From JAICMB01 sp035295125 (GTDB taxonomy: Bacteria > Acidobacteriota > Terriglobia > Bryobacterales > Bryobacteraceae), in assembly GCA_035295125.1 (NCBI GenBank), contig DATGJP010000018.1, positions 26,448 through 90,447 of the forward strand: a stretch of 64,000 nucleotides of DNA, given 5' to 3'. The position numbers and the translations under genes are program-made. The number at the start of each line of letters is the position of its first letter. Within the stretch, counting starts at the first letter, position 1. The notes beneath the pieces were generated by a model, which did not search any database, had not been told where the DNA came from, and was given only the letters and a program-made list of their open reading frames with translations. Shown here in pieces: positions 1-9,555 of this stretch.

Positions 1-1271
1 TAATCGTTTTGTGGATAGTCGCCGGCCTTGATGGGCTGATTCGGCGAAGGATACAGGCTTGCGATCTTAATCGCTGCAGGGTCGAGCATATTCTTAGGGA
101 TCTTGTTTCCCTGGAATGGCAGACGGCTGTAGACAGCGGAGCTTGTGCCGCAAGCGCTAACGCATTTCGTGGAGTTGGGGTCGAAAATCTGGTTATAGAG
201 AACGTTCTGCCCGGTGACCGGGTCTGTTCCAAGCGAACCTCCGAGGATACCGGAGAAGTCACCTTGAACCATGGCCGGTGTCGGGATGGTGTACAGGCCG
301 CCGAATCCCAGGTTCTGCACAACGCCGCCCGCGGTCTTAATGCGTGTGCCCTGGTAGTCGCCGAAAATGAAGAGCTTGTTCTTGATGATGGGGCCGCCCG
401 CCGCAGCGCCAAATTGGTTCTGGTTCACCGGAGGCCGAATCAGATTCGAGAAGTTATTCTCCCAACGATTGGCATCCAGGTCGGTGTTCTGAAGATTCTC
501 GAACAGAACGCCATGCACTTGGTTGGTGCCGGCTTTCAGGCTTGCATCAAGAACCCCACCCGCAGCGCGCCCGTACTCGGCATTGTAGCCGTTGGTTAGA
601 ATGCGCAACTCACCGATCGCTTCGACCGAGGGACCGATCACAAAAGATGTCTGATTGATAAAATCGATCACGTTGACGTTGTTGTCGACGCCGTTCAGCA
701 GGAAGTTGTTTTCGCCCGTCGATCGCACGCCGTTGGCGGAAAAACCGCCTCCTTGAGCGTCACGAGCACCCTGTTCCGCTGTCAGAACACCCGGCGACAA
801 GCGCGCGAGAAACGTGAAGATGCGCTGGCCTCCGAGCGGAAGTTCAGAGACAGCCGCGACGTTGAGGTCGGCGCCTTGAGACGTGGTCTCGGTTTGGAGT
901 AGCGGAGCCGCCGCCTGAACTTCTACAGTTTCGCTGAGATTGCCGATCTGCAAGGCAAGGTTAACGCCGATGCGGTCGCCAGCCGTGACGATGACGCCCT
1001 TTTGCTCCGTCTTCCGGAAACCCTGAGCCTCCACTGACACCGAGTACGTACCCGGCTTCAGGAGAGGTCGAACATACTCACCGGTTTCATTTGTTTGGAC
1101 ATTGTAAGATAAACCGGTGGCGTCCTCGACGATTGTGACTCTGGCTCCTGGCACCGCCGCCCCCTGAGCATCGGTGACCGTACCTGTTATAGTTCCGAGG
1201 TCGCGTTGTGCAAGAGCACAAACGGTGAATAGAAGCGAAAACAGCACACTACGAAGTGGTGCGTTCTGCAT
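1..1271 (-). CDS. TonB-dependent receptor, Oar/carboxypeptidase-regulatory-like type (N-terminal part)
   Basis: This is the first 423 codons of a large outer-membrane receptor that continues past the left edge. Translation from the ATG at 1271 gives a signal peptide ending near ALAQ (residue 22), then a carboxypeptidase-regulatory/CNA-B-like beta-sandwich (about residues 25-110; GTITGTVTDAQG, GEYVRPLLKPGTYSV), then a plug-like region with LNGVDNN and the RAAGGVLDASLKAGTNQ motif typical of Oar-type TonB receptors of Acidobacteriota. Such proteins import polymers or carry out surface functions; the substrate cannot be read from this part. It is transcribed divergently from a LacI-family regulator and has a LacI-like operator just upstream of its start, so regulation by that repressor is likely. 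The family assignment is solid; the role is open. Confidence 0.88.
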   Translation of the reverse strand, partial: MQNAPLRSVLFSLLFTVCALAQRDLGTITGTVTDAQGAAVPGARVTIVEDATGLSYNVQTNETGEYVRPLLKPGTYSVSVEAQGFRKTEQKGVIVTAGDRIGVNLALQIGNLSETVEVQAAAPLLQTETTSQGADLNVAAVSELPLGGQRIFTFLARLSPGVLTAEQGARDAQGGGFSANGVRSTGENNFLLNGVDNNVNVIDFINQTSFVIGPSVEAIGELRILTNGYNAEYGRAAGGVLDASLKAGTNQVHGVLFENLQNTDLDANRWENNFSNLIRPPVNQNQFGAAAGGPIIKNKLFIFGDYQGTRIKTAGGVVQNLGFGGLYTIPTPAMVQGDFSGILGGSLGTDPVTGQNVLYNQIFDPNSTKCVSACGTSSAVYSRLPFQGNKIPKNMLDPAAIKIASLYPSPNQPIKAGDYPQND

Positions 1272-1283
1272 GGGACCCCTCCG

Positions 1284-1310
1284 ACGTTTACTTCGATGTA
1301 AACGTTTCCA
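1284..1310. promoter_or_regulatory. Probable LacI-family operator(s)
   Basis: Two overlapping symmetric elements lie 13-39 bp upstream of the receptor start. ACGTTTAC at 1284-1291 and GTAAACGT at 1298-1305 form a perfect 8-bp inverted repeat with a 6-bp spacer. TGTAAACGTTTCCA at 1297-1310 is a near-perfect palindrome centred on CG, the usual form of LacI/PurR/CcpA-family operators. The divergent gene at 1496 encodes a LacI-family protein, its obvious candidate ligand. Binding is inferred. Confidence 0.6.
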
Positions 1311-1495
1311 TGTAATATAAACCTGTTACAGTAAGGAGTCAATAGAAAACTTGTGAGGCTTAATACAACGGCTTGAGAAGCTGAATGCAACTCTTTAGAA
1401 GCTGAACGTAACTATAGATAAGTGCTCCCCCTCGGAATGTCAGGCCGCAATAAATTGTTTTTATGCCACCCGCCGGGTAGCGGGTCGGGGATTCT

Positions 1496-2515
1496 ATGAG
1501 TATTCGAGACGTCGCCAGACGAGCCAAAGTCTCGATTGCCACTGTTTCACGTGCGCTCAACAATTCGTCGTCGGTCGATCCGGTAACCGCCGCGCGCGTC
1601 CGCAAGGCCGCGGAAGAACTGCGCTATTTCCCGGATAGCCAGGCGCGGTCGCTGGTGTCGGGTCGAAGCCGGATCCTCGGCCTCATCGTTTCCGACATCA
1701 CCAACCCGTTCTTCCCCGAATTAGTGAAGGGCTTCGAGGATGTCGCCATCAGCTACGAATACGAGATCATGGTCAGTTCGACGAATTATGACTCGGCACG
1801 CATGGCGTTATGCGTCCGCAGGCTCTTAGAGCGCAAGGTGGAAGGCGTCGCCATAATGACTTCCGAAATGGATCAGCCGCTCATCGATCAGCTCGTCCGC
1901 CGCAAGGTTCCGACCGTCTTCCTCGACGTCGGTTCCGTGCATACTTTCATTAGCAACATCCAGGTGGATTACACCAGCGGCATCAATGCCGCGGTGAAAC
2001 ACCTCCTGGAACTGGGTCATAGGCGAATTGGCTTCATCAGCGGTCCGCTAGGTTTGAAATCGGCTTGTATTCGCCGCACGGCGTTCCTGGAACGTTTGGC
2101 AGGCACTGGCATCCTGGAAGAGGATGAACTTGTTCGAGAAGGCGACCATACGATCGAGGGAGGTCTTGAGGCCATGACACACCTGCTCGCGCTGGCCGTG
2201 CCTCCAACCGCCGTGCTGGCGTCCAACGATCTTACGGCCATCGGCGCGATGCGGGCGATTCGACGTAAAGGATGGAGCGTGCCCGACGATGTCTCCGTGA
2301 TCGGTTTTGACGATATTCACTTCGCGGAGTTCACTGAGCCTCCACTCACTACGGTCGCGCTCTCGCGTTGGGAACTGGCTGAGAACGCAATTCGAGCATT
2401 AGTAAGCCAGATCGACGCACGAGAATCCGGCCGGGAGGCGAATGGCGCTGAGTTTTACGTGAAGCCGTCGTTGGTCATTCGGCAATCGACGGGGTCGCCG
2501 AAGCGCAAGGCCTGA
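1496..2515 (+). CDS. LacI-family transcriptional regulator
   Basis: A 339-residue protein of normal LacI-family length. Residues 2-50 are the LacI helix-turn-helix and hinge (IRDVARRAKVSIATVSRAL, then ALNNSSSVDP). Residues 58-330 are a periplasmic-binding-protein-like sensor (LGLIVSDITNPFFPELVKG; DDVSVIGFDDIHFAEFTEPP). It should bind a small sugar-like effector and control transcription. The ATG at 1496 is chosen because the HTH begins directly after it. The divergent TonB receptor, with a LacI-like operator in its promoter, is the likely target; the CRTAC1-like gene 28 bp downstream may be cotranscribed. The effector is unknown. Confidence 0.93.
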   Translation: MSIRDVARRAKVSIATVSRALNNSSSVDPVTAARVRKAAEELRYFPDSQARSLVSGRSRILGLIVSDITNPFFPELVKGFEDVAISYEYEIMVSSTNYDSARMALCVRRLLERKVEGVAIMTSEMDQPLIDQLVRRKVPTVFLDVGSVHTFISNIQVDYTSGINAAVKHLLELGHRRIGFISGPLGLKSACIRRTAFLERLAGTGILEEDELVREGDHTIEGGLEAMTHLLALAVPPTAVLASNDLTAIGAMRAIRRKGWSVPDDVSVIGFDDIHFAEFTEPPLTTVALSRWELAENAIRALVSQIDARESGREANGAEFYVKPSLVIRQSTGSPKRKA

Positions 2516-2543
2516 GCGCCGCATCCGGCTACAATGATGCGAA

Positions 2544-4247
2544 GTGCTGTCTGTCCGCGTCGCATGGATTGCCGGAGTGGCTTTGGTTAGTTCCACGCTT
2601 GCAATCGAACTTCCCATATCGTTTGTAGACATCGCTTCTCAACGCGGCCTCAACGTCCCCAATACTTTCGGCGGCAAGACGCGGAAGGACTACATTCTCG
2701 AAACGACTGGAAACGGTGTAGCTATCTTCGACTACGACCGCGATGGAGCTGAGGATGTTTTCATAGCCAATGGCACGACTTTAGATCCATCGCCGGGAGC
2801 CCAGCCGCTGCCGCAGCTTTATCACAATGACGGACGCGGCCATTTTACCGAGGTAGGGGCCCGAGCCGGTTTTACGGAGGTTGGCTGGGGGCAAGGAGTC
2901 TGTGTCGGCGACTATGACAATGATGGGTGGCCGGACCTTCTCGTCACCTACTACGGGCACAATCGGCTATATCGCAACCTCGGAAACGGCACGTTTAAAG
3001 ACGTTACCGCGGAAGCAAAGCTGCCGGCAGAAGGAACGCGGTACGGCTCGGGATGCAGCTTCTTCGACTACGATCGCGACGGCAACGTGGATCTTTTCGT
3101 CGCGAATTATGTTGATCTCGACCTCGGCAAGACACCCAAACCCGGCGCCGGCGCGTTCTGCGTATGGAAAGAGATCCCCGTCATGTGCGGTCCTCGCGGT
3201 CTGCCTCTGGGCCACAACGCTCTGTATCACAACAATGGCGACGGCACGTTTCGCGACGTTTCGGAACAGGCGGGAATACTGAAGCCGGGCGGTCGTTATG
3301 GTTTGGGAGTCGTCGCGGCGGACTTCGACAACGATGGATGGCCCGACGTCTTTGTGGCTTGCGACATGACTCCCAGCCTCCTGTATCGAAACAAACACGA
3401 TGGAACCTTCGAGGAGCGCGGAATCGCGGCAGGCGTCGCGTACAATTTCGATGGTGCCTTGCAGGCAGGCATGGGAGTGGCGGTCGGCGATTTCGACGGG
3501 GACGGCCGGCTGGACATCGCCAAGACGAATTTCTCTGGAGATCTGACGTCGCTATTCAAAAACGAGGACGGAAGCTTTTTTACCGATGTTTCCCGGGAAG
3601 CCGGCCTCGCCGCGCGGCAGTTTCTCGGCTGGGGCGTTGCTTTCCTCGACGTCGACGATGATGGTTGGCTCGACCTTGTGATCGCAAACGGGCATGTGTA
3701 CCCCGAGGTTGAGAACAAGCCCGTGGGTGACAAATACCTTGAACCGACGCTGCTATTCCGGAATCTGGGAAATGGCCGGTTTAGCGATGTCACCGCCTCG
3801 GCGGGGCCGGCGTTTGCGACTCCCCGTCCGGCGCGGGGTCTTGCTGTCGGCGACCTCGACGGGGACGGTCGTCCTGAAGTAGTCATCGTGAATATGAACA
3901 GCACGCCGTCACTTCTCAAGAACAACAAGTCAGGTGGTGCATTTGTGAATGTGAGCGTGATCGGGACGAAGTCAAATCGGGCCGGCATCGGCGCGCGCGT
4001 CCGCGTCACAGCAGGTCAGCGAACATTCGTCGGCGAAGTAATGAGCGGCGGGAGCTTTTACTCACAAAACAGCCTCATACTGCATTTCGGGCTGGGTGCG
4101 TCGACGATAATCGACAAGCTCGAAGTCGTCTGGCCGAGCGGTGCGATTCAGAGTTGGAAGAATGTTGACGTCAATCAAAAGGTTATCGCGACTGAGGGCT
4201 CGGCTGACCTGAAGAAGGTGCCACTTCACGACCGTAATTCTCTGTGA
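2544..4247 (+). CDS. CRTAC1-like secreted protein with FG-GAP/VCBS repeats and ASPIC/UnbV domain
   Basis: A 567-residue protein with an N-terminal signal peptide (VAWIAGVALVSSTLA). It carries seven calcium-binding-like DxDxDG repeats of the FG-GAP/VCBS type (for example FDYDRDGAEDVF, GDYDNDGWPDLL, GDFDGDGRLDIA, LDVDDDGWLDLV), predicted to form a beta-propeller. The C-terminal 70 residues (GIGARVRVTAGQ ... VVWPSG) match the ASPIC/UnbV domain. This CRTAC1-like architecture is common in Acidobacteriota and Planctomycetes; the molecular role is not established, but an extracellular or surface location is likely. The start is a GTG at 2544; two upstream ATGs at 2534 and 2537 are in another frame. 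Its 3' end overlaps the convergent haem-binding gene by 65 bp. Confidence 0.88.
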   Translation: MLSVRVAWIAGVALVSSTLAIELPISFVDIASQRGLNVPNTFGGKTRKDYILETTGNGVAIFDYDRDGAEDVFIANGTTLDPSPGAQPLPQLYHNDGRGHFTEVGARAGFTEVGWGQGVCVGDYDNDGWPDLLVTYYGHNRLYRNLGNGTFKDVTAEAKLPAEGTRYGSGCSFFDYDRDGNVDLFVANYVDLDLGKTPKPGAGAFCVWKEIPVMCGPRGLPLGHNALYHNNGDGTFRDVSEQAGILKPGGRYGLGVVAADFDNDGWPDVFVACDMTPSLLYRNKHDGTFEERGIAAGVAYNFDGALQAGMGVAVGDFDGDGRLDIAKTNFSGDLTSLFKNEDGSFFTDVSREAGLAARQFLGWGVAFLDVDDDGWLDLVIANGHVYPEVENKPVGDKYLEPTLLFRNLGNGRFSDVTASAGPAFATPRPARGLAVGDLDGDGRPEVVIVNMNSTPSLLKNNKSGGAFVNVSVIGTKSNRAGIGARVRVTAGQRTFVGEVMSGGSFYSQNSLILHFGLGASTIIDKLEVVWPSGAIQSWKNVDVNQKVIATEGSADLKKVPLHDRNSL

Positions 4248-4686
4248 TCAAGCGGGCCCGCTCTTCTTGTGTCCATTCGAATAGGGCTTCGATTTCCGCC
4301 GTAGAAAGCTTGGCGTTACGATGCACGAGAGTGTAGGCGGACAGCGGCATTCCTCGATCCTGAACCTGATTGGCAATCTCTGACAGGCACCGTTCGCGCC
4401 GAATGATGGAGTACTCGCTCCATACCGACAAATTGAGGTGCTCACGGCCTCGTTGAACGTCGCGATTGATGAGAAACGAGATTGGAGCCACGTAGCTATA
4501 CCAGGGATAACGAGTGGCCTCGGAATGACAGTCGCGGCAAGACCTCTCGATCGTGGTGCGCACTCGGAGCGGGATATGCGCGGTTGCTAATAGTGGCGCG
4601 CTCGCACGGTCTGACGGTCGCGGACGAGAGACAAAGGACACGATTGCGATCAAGCTGATGAAAAACGCGGCGAGCAATCGAACCAT
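4183..4686 (-). CDS. Haem-binding domain protein, membrane-anchored
   Basis: From the ATG at 4686 this is a 167-residue protein with an N-terminal hydrophobic anchor (LLAAFFISLIAIVSFV) followed by a single CRDCH haem c-attachment motif in the context ERSCRDCHSEATRYPWYS. That context and the following PISFLINRDVQRGREHLN resemble the small haem-bd (DUF) family of periplasmic one-haem proteins. It probably acts in periplasmic electron transfer. A start at 4761 adds 25 residues; the frame stays open to 5166 but the extension looks non-coding. I prefer 4686 because the anchor follows it directly; neither start has a strong ribosome-binding site. The gene overlaps the end of the convergent CRTAC1-like gene. 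Confidence 0.78.
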   Translation of the reverse strand: MVRLLAAFFISLIAIVSFVSRPRPSDRASAPLLATAHIPLRVRTTIERSCRDCHSEATRYPWYSYVAPISFLINRDVQRGREHLNLSVWSEYSIIRRERCLSEIANQVQDRGMPLSAYTLVHRNAKLSTAEIEALFEWTQEERARLITENYGREVAPSSGQPSPQSR

Positions 4687-5080
4687 GAGAGCGGCTACGA
4701 ATCTGCGACCTCTTTCAGAATGTAGCGCCTTATGGTGCTCCGAATTGGATTCCGGTTGCATCACGGCAAAGCCGCGACGAAAATGGATGGCGCCGAACCG
4801 GCTGGCAGAAGCACACTGTCCGGGGTCCGGATACGCCAGGTTCGGCTCGTCAGGAATGGCCCGGTTTAGTTCTGGACCAGGAGGACGGATGGCGATGCCC
4901 TTAATAGCTCTCATCCTCGATTCGGTCGCAGCACAAGAAATGTGAGTCTGCTGTGAGGGATTCCCCGCTGTTTTCACGCAGCACTGATCTGGAGGGAATC
5001 CTTGACCGAGCGTGAGTCTACATCTAATCCATCGCGGCGCTGCCGTTCCCATTGGCGAGAAACAGATTCGGCAGTTGCGA
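4687..5080. other. Intergenic stretch without convincing gene
   Basis: About 390 bp upstream of the haem-binding gene. Open frames cross it on both strands but show no recognisable protein, start or ribosome-binding site. I see no RNA gene or repeat. Confidence 0.4.
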
Positions 5081-5461
5081 CTATTGCAGTCTTGTTCTGA
5101 TTGAGTGTATAGACGGGTGGGTTTTCGTCGAAACTTGGCTGCCGGAGGGATGAAGCGGCTGATCACCCGACATCATGCTCTTCCAGGCGGCTATCGCAAT
5201 GTCGGCTTCACGAAGCGCCAGCCCAGCCGTATCGGGGCTTTCGAGCAGGTTTACAATTGCCCGAAGGCTCGCCTCGACCTCGCAGGCGGCGACGGAGGGA
5301 TGGATCGGCTCATTTGTAGATCTGTCGCGTTGCAGGTTGATATATGGAGGTATGTCATCTTCGAGGCAAGCTATAACTTCATTTCTTGCCGCGGCAAGTT
5401 TGCCGTGCTCGATTTCATGACGAATGCTTTGTAACCTTTCGAGTATGAGCGAGGGAGACAT
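5081..5461 (-). CDS. Hypothetical protein, 126 residues
   Basis: I do not recognise this protein. It is rich in amphipathic helix-like sequence (SLILERLQSIRHEIEHGK; VEASLRAIVNLLESPD), has no signal peptide or membrane segment, and looks more protein-like than competing frames on the other strand. No clear ribosome-binding site precedes the ATG at 5461. It lies between the haem-binding gene and the start of the kinase-chaperone cluster, on the opposite strand to the latter. It could be spurious. Confidence 0.45.
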   Translation of the reverse strand: MSPSLILERLQSIRHEIEHGKLAAARNEVIACLEDDIPPYINLQRDRSTNEPIHPSVAACEVEASLRAIVNLLESPDTAGLALREADIAIAAWKSMMSGDQPLHPSGSQVSTKTHPSIHSIRTRLQ

Positions 5462-5620
5462 ATCGTATTTTCGATCGGCCGACTTGGTCGAAGTGATATC
5501 CTATAACACTTCTCCGATCACTTGGGGCTCCTCGTCAATTGATTGGCAATGGACCACGGCAATTGCGATTTTCTCCGTGTCGATCTTTCGCACTGCGAGC
5601 CGCAACGACCTTGCCTGGCA

Positions 5621-5629
5621 TGCTAGACT
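5621..5629 (+). promoter_or_regulatory. Possible extended -10 element upstream of the kinase cluster
   Basis: TGCTAGACT has the form of an extended -10 (TG-n-TAGACT), 75 bp before the kinase start. No good -35 is visible 17 bp upstream. Offered only as the best promoter candidate in the 243-bp gap before the cluster. Confidence 0.22.
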
Positions 5630-5704
5630 GTTTATCCGCAGCCAAAAATTAGGATTGCAATTCAAGGTCAATGCCTTTAATGACCGCCGTGCCAAGAGGA
5701 TTCC

Positions 5705-6937
5705 ATGAGAAGCTACGAGCGCTTTGAGGTCCTCAAGGAACTGGGCGTTGGCGCTTTCGGCAAGACGCTGCTCGTTGAGGACCGCCAGAAGAAGAACCGC
5801 AAGGTTGTCATCAAGGTCCCTCACGATCGCGACCGCGAAGAAGTCCTCATACGGGAGTTGATCAATAATGCCGCTCTGCGGCTGAGCCTTAAGGGCATGT
5901 CGCACGACAACATCGTGCAACTGATCGATTTCGCGCGATTCGGTGACTACATTTCAATGATCCTGGAGTATGTCGAGGGAGTCGACCTCCGCAGACGCGT
6001 CGGCCCGGCTCTGGTGGACAGGCCTCCGTTGCCGCTCTCCGAAGCGTTGGCATACTTCGGACAGATGTGTGAGGGGATGTCGGCCGCCCATGATGCCGAT
6101 CTCGTTCACCGCGATATTAAGCCTGAGAACGTTCTGATCCGGAAGAAGGATCGTGTGATCAAGCTTGCCGACTTCGGCATTTCGAAGATCTCGCAATTGA
6201 TGACGATGAGCGAGACACAGCCTTCGAGCATCGCGGGCACTCCACACTACATGGCGCCCGAAGCGTGGCGAGGTCAGGCTTCACGGCTTTCGGACCTATG
6301 GTCCCTGGCCGTGGTGCTGTATGAAATGCTGACGGGGCGCCTCCCCTTCAAGGCCGATAGCATGGCCGCTCTGCAGTTTCAAATCGAGCAGGTGCGGCCG
6401 GTTCCGCCTTCGAAGTTAAATCCCAAGATCGAGGCCCCGCTGCAGGCTGCAATCCTACGCGCGCTTGACATAGATTCCAAGAAGCGATTTCAAACGGCGC
6501 AAGAGCTGAAAGCCGCCGTGCTGGGCGAAGCCGAGAAGAAGCGCAAAATCTCGCCAGATGCGGGCAAGATACAAGCGGAGATCGATAGCGCGCTCAAGTT
6601 CGTAGAGGAGGGGAAAGAGGCCGAAGCGGTGAAACAACTCCTTGCCCTGGAGAGCAGAGAACCTGGTAGCGCTCCTGTCTACCTGGCGTTGGCTCAGATC
6701 TATAGCAGAAGCGATCGTTTTCTCAAAGCGGACGAGGTCCTCCGGCGCGGCATCGAGCAGTGCCCGAACCACGCGGGCCTGCATCTCTCACGTGGCATGG
6801 CGCTCTCCAAACTTGGCGCCAAGAGCCTTGCGGCGGCGATTACCGCGGTTGAGCGCGCGATTGAACTCGGATTAGAGCCAAAACAACAGGTATCGGCAAA
6901 GTTGCTTCTGAACCGCTGGCGCTCGCGCGCGGAGTGA
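5705..6937 (+). CDS. Ser/Thr protein kinase with C-terminal TPR region
   Basis: A 410-residue PknB/Hanks-type kinase. The glycine loop is GVGAFG (14-19), the ATP-binding lysine K37, the catalytic loop HRDIKPEN (135-142), DFG 156-158 and APE 184-186, so all catalytic residues are present. Residues 285-410 form about three TPR-like repeats (AEIDSALKFVEEGKEAEAVK; PVYLALAQIYSRSDRFLKAD). There is no membrane helix, so it should be cytoplasmic, unlike typical PASTA kinases. A ribosome-binding site (gaggattcc) precedes the ATG. It is the first gene of a dense co-oriented cluster; the next gene starts 6 bp downstream. Likely role: phosphorylating partners in the cluster, with the TPRs as a docking platform; this is inferred. 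Confidence 0.92.
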   Translation: MRSYERFEVLKELGVGAFGKTLLVEDRQKKNRKVVIKVPHDRDREEVLIRELINNAALRLSLKGMSHDNIVQLIDFARFGDYISMILEYVEGVDLRRRVGPALVDRPPLPLSEALAYFGQMCEGMSAAHDADLVHRDIKPENVLIRKKDRVIKLADFGISKISQLMTMSETQPSSIAGTPHYMAPEAWRGQASRLSDLWSLAVVLYEMLTGRLPFKADSMAALQFQIEQVRPVPPSKLNPKIEAPLQAAILRALDIDSKKRFQTAQELKAAVLGEAEKKRKISPDAGKIQAEIDSALKFVEEGKEAEAVKQLLALESREPGSAPVYLALAQIYSRSDRFLKADEVLRRGIEQCPNHAGLHLSRGMALSKLGAKSLAAAITAVERAIELGLEPKQQVSAKLLLNRWRSRAE

Positions 6938-6943
6938 CAGATC

Positions 6944-9550
6944 ATGCGGTGGTGGGGCGTCGTACTAATATTCTTCTTTATCTTTGTGCTCCTGGCCCGC
7001 GCTGATGCGGCAGGGGGCGTCTGGCTCCTTTATTTCATTGCGATTGTTGTCACGATCGCGGTAGCGAATGCGGGCAGCGCGGCGAGGTCCATTACACGAG
7101 CCGAAACGGCCCTGAAATCGAACCTGCATGCCATCGCCGCGCAGGAGTTCGAAAAGGCCGTGAAGAAGCTCGAAGCATCCAAGCCGGTTGCCGGCACCCC
7201 GAAGTTTGCCATGCGCCAGCAAGCTTACCTCGGATTGGGAAACGCCCGACTGGCTCTGAACCAACGCCCTGGCGCGTTGCAGGCGTTTCTGCAAGCCCGT
7301 CAGGGGGGAGCGACTCTTCCGCCATTCGCGGAAGCCTTGGTTGCGGAGCAATATGCCGAGTCCGGTGCTGAAACCCCCGAAGCCTTCGATGCTTATTTGA
7401 AGTACATCGCTGCCAAGCAGGAATCCGCCAGTCCGTTTGCGACCCGCGTCCACTCCGTTCTGCAGTCAATCTGCAAAGTCAAAGAAACGATGAAAGCCGC
7501 GGACCGCAAGACGGCACAGGAGCGGAATGCCAAGGTAATTGCCGCGGCGCCTTCGCTCGACTGGGCGCATGGCAACCTCGGCCTCGCCCTATTGTTGGAC
7601 GGCAAGGCAGGAGAGGCACGGGAGTGCTTCGAGCGCGCTTACTCCTTACGTGCGGATCCGATGACGGCATACTGGCTCGGCGTCTGCTATTGGCAGCAGG
7701 CGGAACCCAATTTCGAAACCGGCGTGCGGTGGATCGAGAAGTTCCTGCAGTCGGCCGCCGAGAACAGCCGAACGCTCAAACGCCAGGCCCAGGCTGCTTT
7801 TGACATCGGAACACGGCTCAGTCAGGCCAGCACTGCCGCCGACAATGAGCGTGCGGTGCGCTATCTCTCTTATGCCGTTCAGCGCGCCCCGGATAACGCC
7901 GAGTATCAGTACGCGCTCGCATGCGCGTACGCAAAGGGCGGATACAAGGGCATGGCGCTGGAGGCGTTTTCAGCCGCCTTTCAGAAGTCGCCACAGAACC
8001 GCGATTATGCACTCCGTCTGGGACTGGAGCGGGAGAAGCAAGGTCAAATCCCGGAAGCGGTGGAAGCGTATCGGTGCGCGATTGCCGCCGACCCGAACTT
8101 CCCGGACGCCCACGCGCGGCTGACCCCCATCTACCTGGCGCGGGGAGAGTGGGCAGAGGCCGAAAAACACGCGCGCGCGCTCCTGCAATTCAATCCAAAC
8201 GATGTCGAGCCGCTGAGCACCCTGATAGTTGCGTTATTCTGCCAAGACAAGCATGCGGACATAGTCGAGACACTGCAGAAGACCGCGCCGGGCCGCCTGG
8301 ACCGTTCCCGGCACCGTGACGCGATTCTCTGCGCCGGACGCGGATGTATCAAAGCGGGCGCTCCGGCAAAGGCGATCGAATGGCTTTCCACGGCTGGAGA
8401 TCCCGAAGCGGAATACTACATGTCATGTGCTTATGCGCATGCCGGAAACCAGTTGGAAGCCCTTCGCCGTTTTACGGATATTGCCGGCTCGGGAGGGACA
8501 CTCGCGGTCAAGGCGGAGATCCAGCGAGGACACCTGCTGCAGGCCCGAGGGGACATAGGCCAGGCCGCCAGCGCATATCAGTCGGTTCTGAATCGTGAAA
8601 GCGACAATCGAGACGCCCTTTACGGTCTGGCGTATCTGAACTGTCAGAAAGGTCAGTTTGAAGACGCCTACGTGCTGCTTCAGCGTCTTCTCGAAAGAGA
8701 AGGAAGAGACCCACAGGCCCTATATCTCACCGGACTCGTGAGTGAACGGCTCGGACGAGCATACGATGCGATTGCGGCGTATCGCCGGGTTGAACGGGGC
8801 CCCCTGGAATCGAAAGCCGTTCTTCGGCGTGGAATCCTGGCATGTCGCGACAACAATTTTAGCGGCGCGCTCGACCTTTTCGCGAACGAACCCGATCGGA
8901 AGCCCGATCCCTACTTGTTTTATAAAGGGTGGGCTGCTGTAGGAGCAGGCAAGCCCGATGCCGCCCTATCGCTCTGGGAGGAACTTCTCGCGAGACATCC
9001 CGCCGACCGTGACCTCGCTGTGAATATCAGAAGCGCTGCTTATCTGAAGGGTGCAAAGGAAGCAGCCGCCGGGCAACTGGAACAGGCGATCGCAAGCTGG
9101 GAACGGTACCTTTCCGACGGTGATGTCGACCGCCATGTGGAGCGCGATCTCGCGGTGCTGCACTTCCGGCACGGTTTTGCCGGATTAAACGGAGGTTCGC
9201 CTCAAGGCGTCCTCCCAAACTTCGAGCAGGCCCAACGTCGCGATCCTTCGGAGCCCTTGTATGCGTTTTACGTTGCGCTCTGTGAGTTGAAGCTGAAACA
9301 GTTCGATCGCTGCCAGCAGCGTCTGCGTTCACTGCTTGACCAGGAGCGGTCTTCGCGTACCCTGTACCATTTGGCCCTTTGTTTAATGCGTGCCGGCAAT
9401 CCGGTGGAAGCAGGCCAAGTAGCAGGGGAGGCGGCCCTGGCCAACGGGGCAGGCGATTATACGAAGCGCGCGCGCTGGTTGCGGGCAAATCTTCTGATTC
9501 AGAACAACCGTATCGAGGATGCGGCGCGCGAGTTGGCGTTGGTGGTTTGA
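6944..9550 (+). CDS. Large TPR-repeat protein with N-terminal membrane segments
   Basis: An 868-residue protein. Two hydrophobic segments at residues 4-20 and 26-43 anchor the N-terminus in the inner membrane. From about residue 50 to the end it is almost entirely TPR-like helical repeats (for example AHGNLGLALLLDGKAGEARE; ALYGLAYLNCQKGQFEDAYV). No enzymatic domain is visible. TPR arrays bind peptides or partner proteins, including Hsp70 C-termini, so it probably scaffolds this cluster's proteins at the membrane. It starts 6 bp after the kinase and ends 5 bp before the second TPR gene, so cotranslation is likely. Confidence 0.85.
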   Translation: MRWWGVVLIFFFIFVLLARADAAGGVWLLYFIAIVVTIAVANAGSAARSITRAETALKSNLHAIAAQEFEKAVKKLEASKPVAGTPKFAMRQQAYLGLGNARLALNQRPGALQAFLQARQGGATLPPFAEALVAEQYAESGAETPEAFDAYLKYIAAKQESASPFATRVHSVLQSICKVKETMKAADRKTAQERNAKVIAAAPSLDWAHGNLGLALLLDGKAGEARECFERAYSLRADPMTAYWLGVCYWQQAEPNFETGVRWIEKFLQSAAENSRTLKRQAQAAFDIGTRLSQASTAADNERAVRYLSYAVQRAPDNAEYQYALACAYAKGGYKGMALEAFSAAFQKSPQNRDYALRLGLEREKQGQIPEAVEAYRCAIAADPNFPDAHARLTPIYLARGEWAEAEKHARALLQFNPNDVEPLSTLIVALFCQDKHADIVETLQKTAPGRLDRSRHRDAILCAGRGCIKAGAPAKAIEWLSTAGDPEAEYYMSCAYAHAGNQLEALRRFTDIAGSGGTLAVKAEIQRGHLLQARGDIGQAASAYQSVLNRESDNRDALYGLAYLNCQKGQFEDAYVLLQRLLEREGRDPQALYLTGLVSERLGRAYDAIAAYRRVERGPLESKAVLRRGILACRDNNFSGALDLFANEPDRKPDPYLFYKGWAAVGAGKPDAALSLWEELLARHPADRDLAVNIRSAAYLKGAKEAAAGQLEQAIASWERYLSDGDVDRHVERDLAVLHFRHGFAGLNGGSPQGVLPNFEQAQRRDPSEPLYAFYVALCELKLKQFDRCQQRLRSLLDQERSSRTLYHLALCLMRAGNPVEAGQVAGEAALANGAGDYTKRARWLRANLLIQNNRIEDAARELALVV

Positions 9551-9555
9551 GAAAG

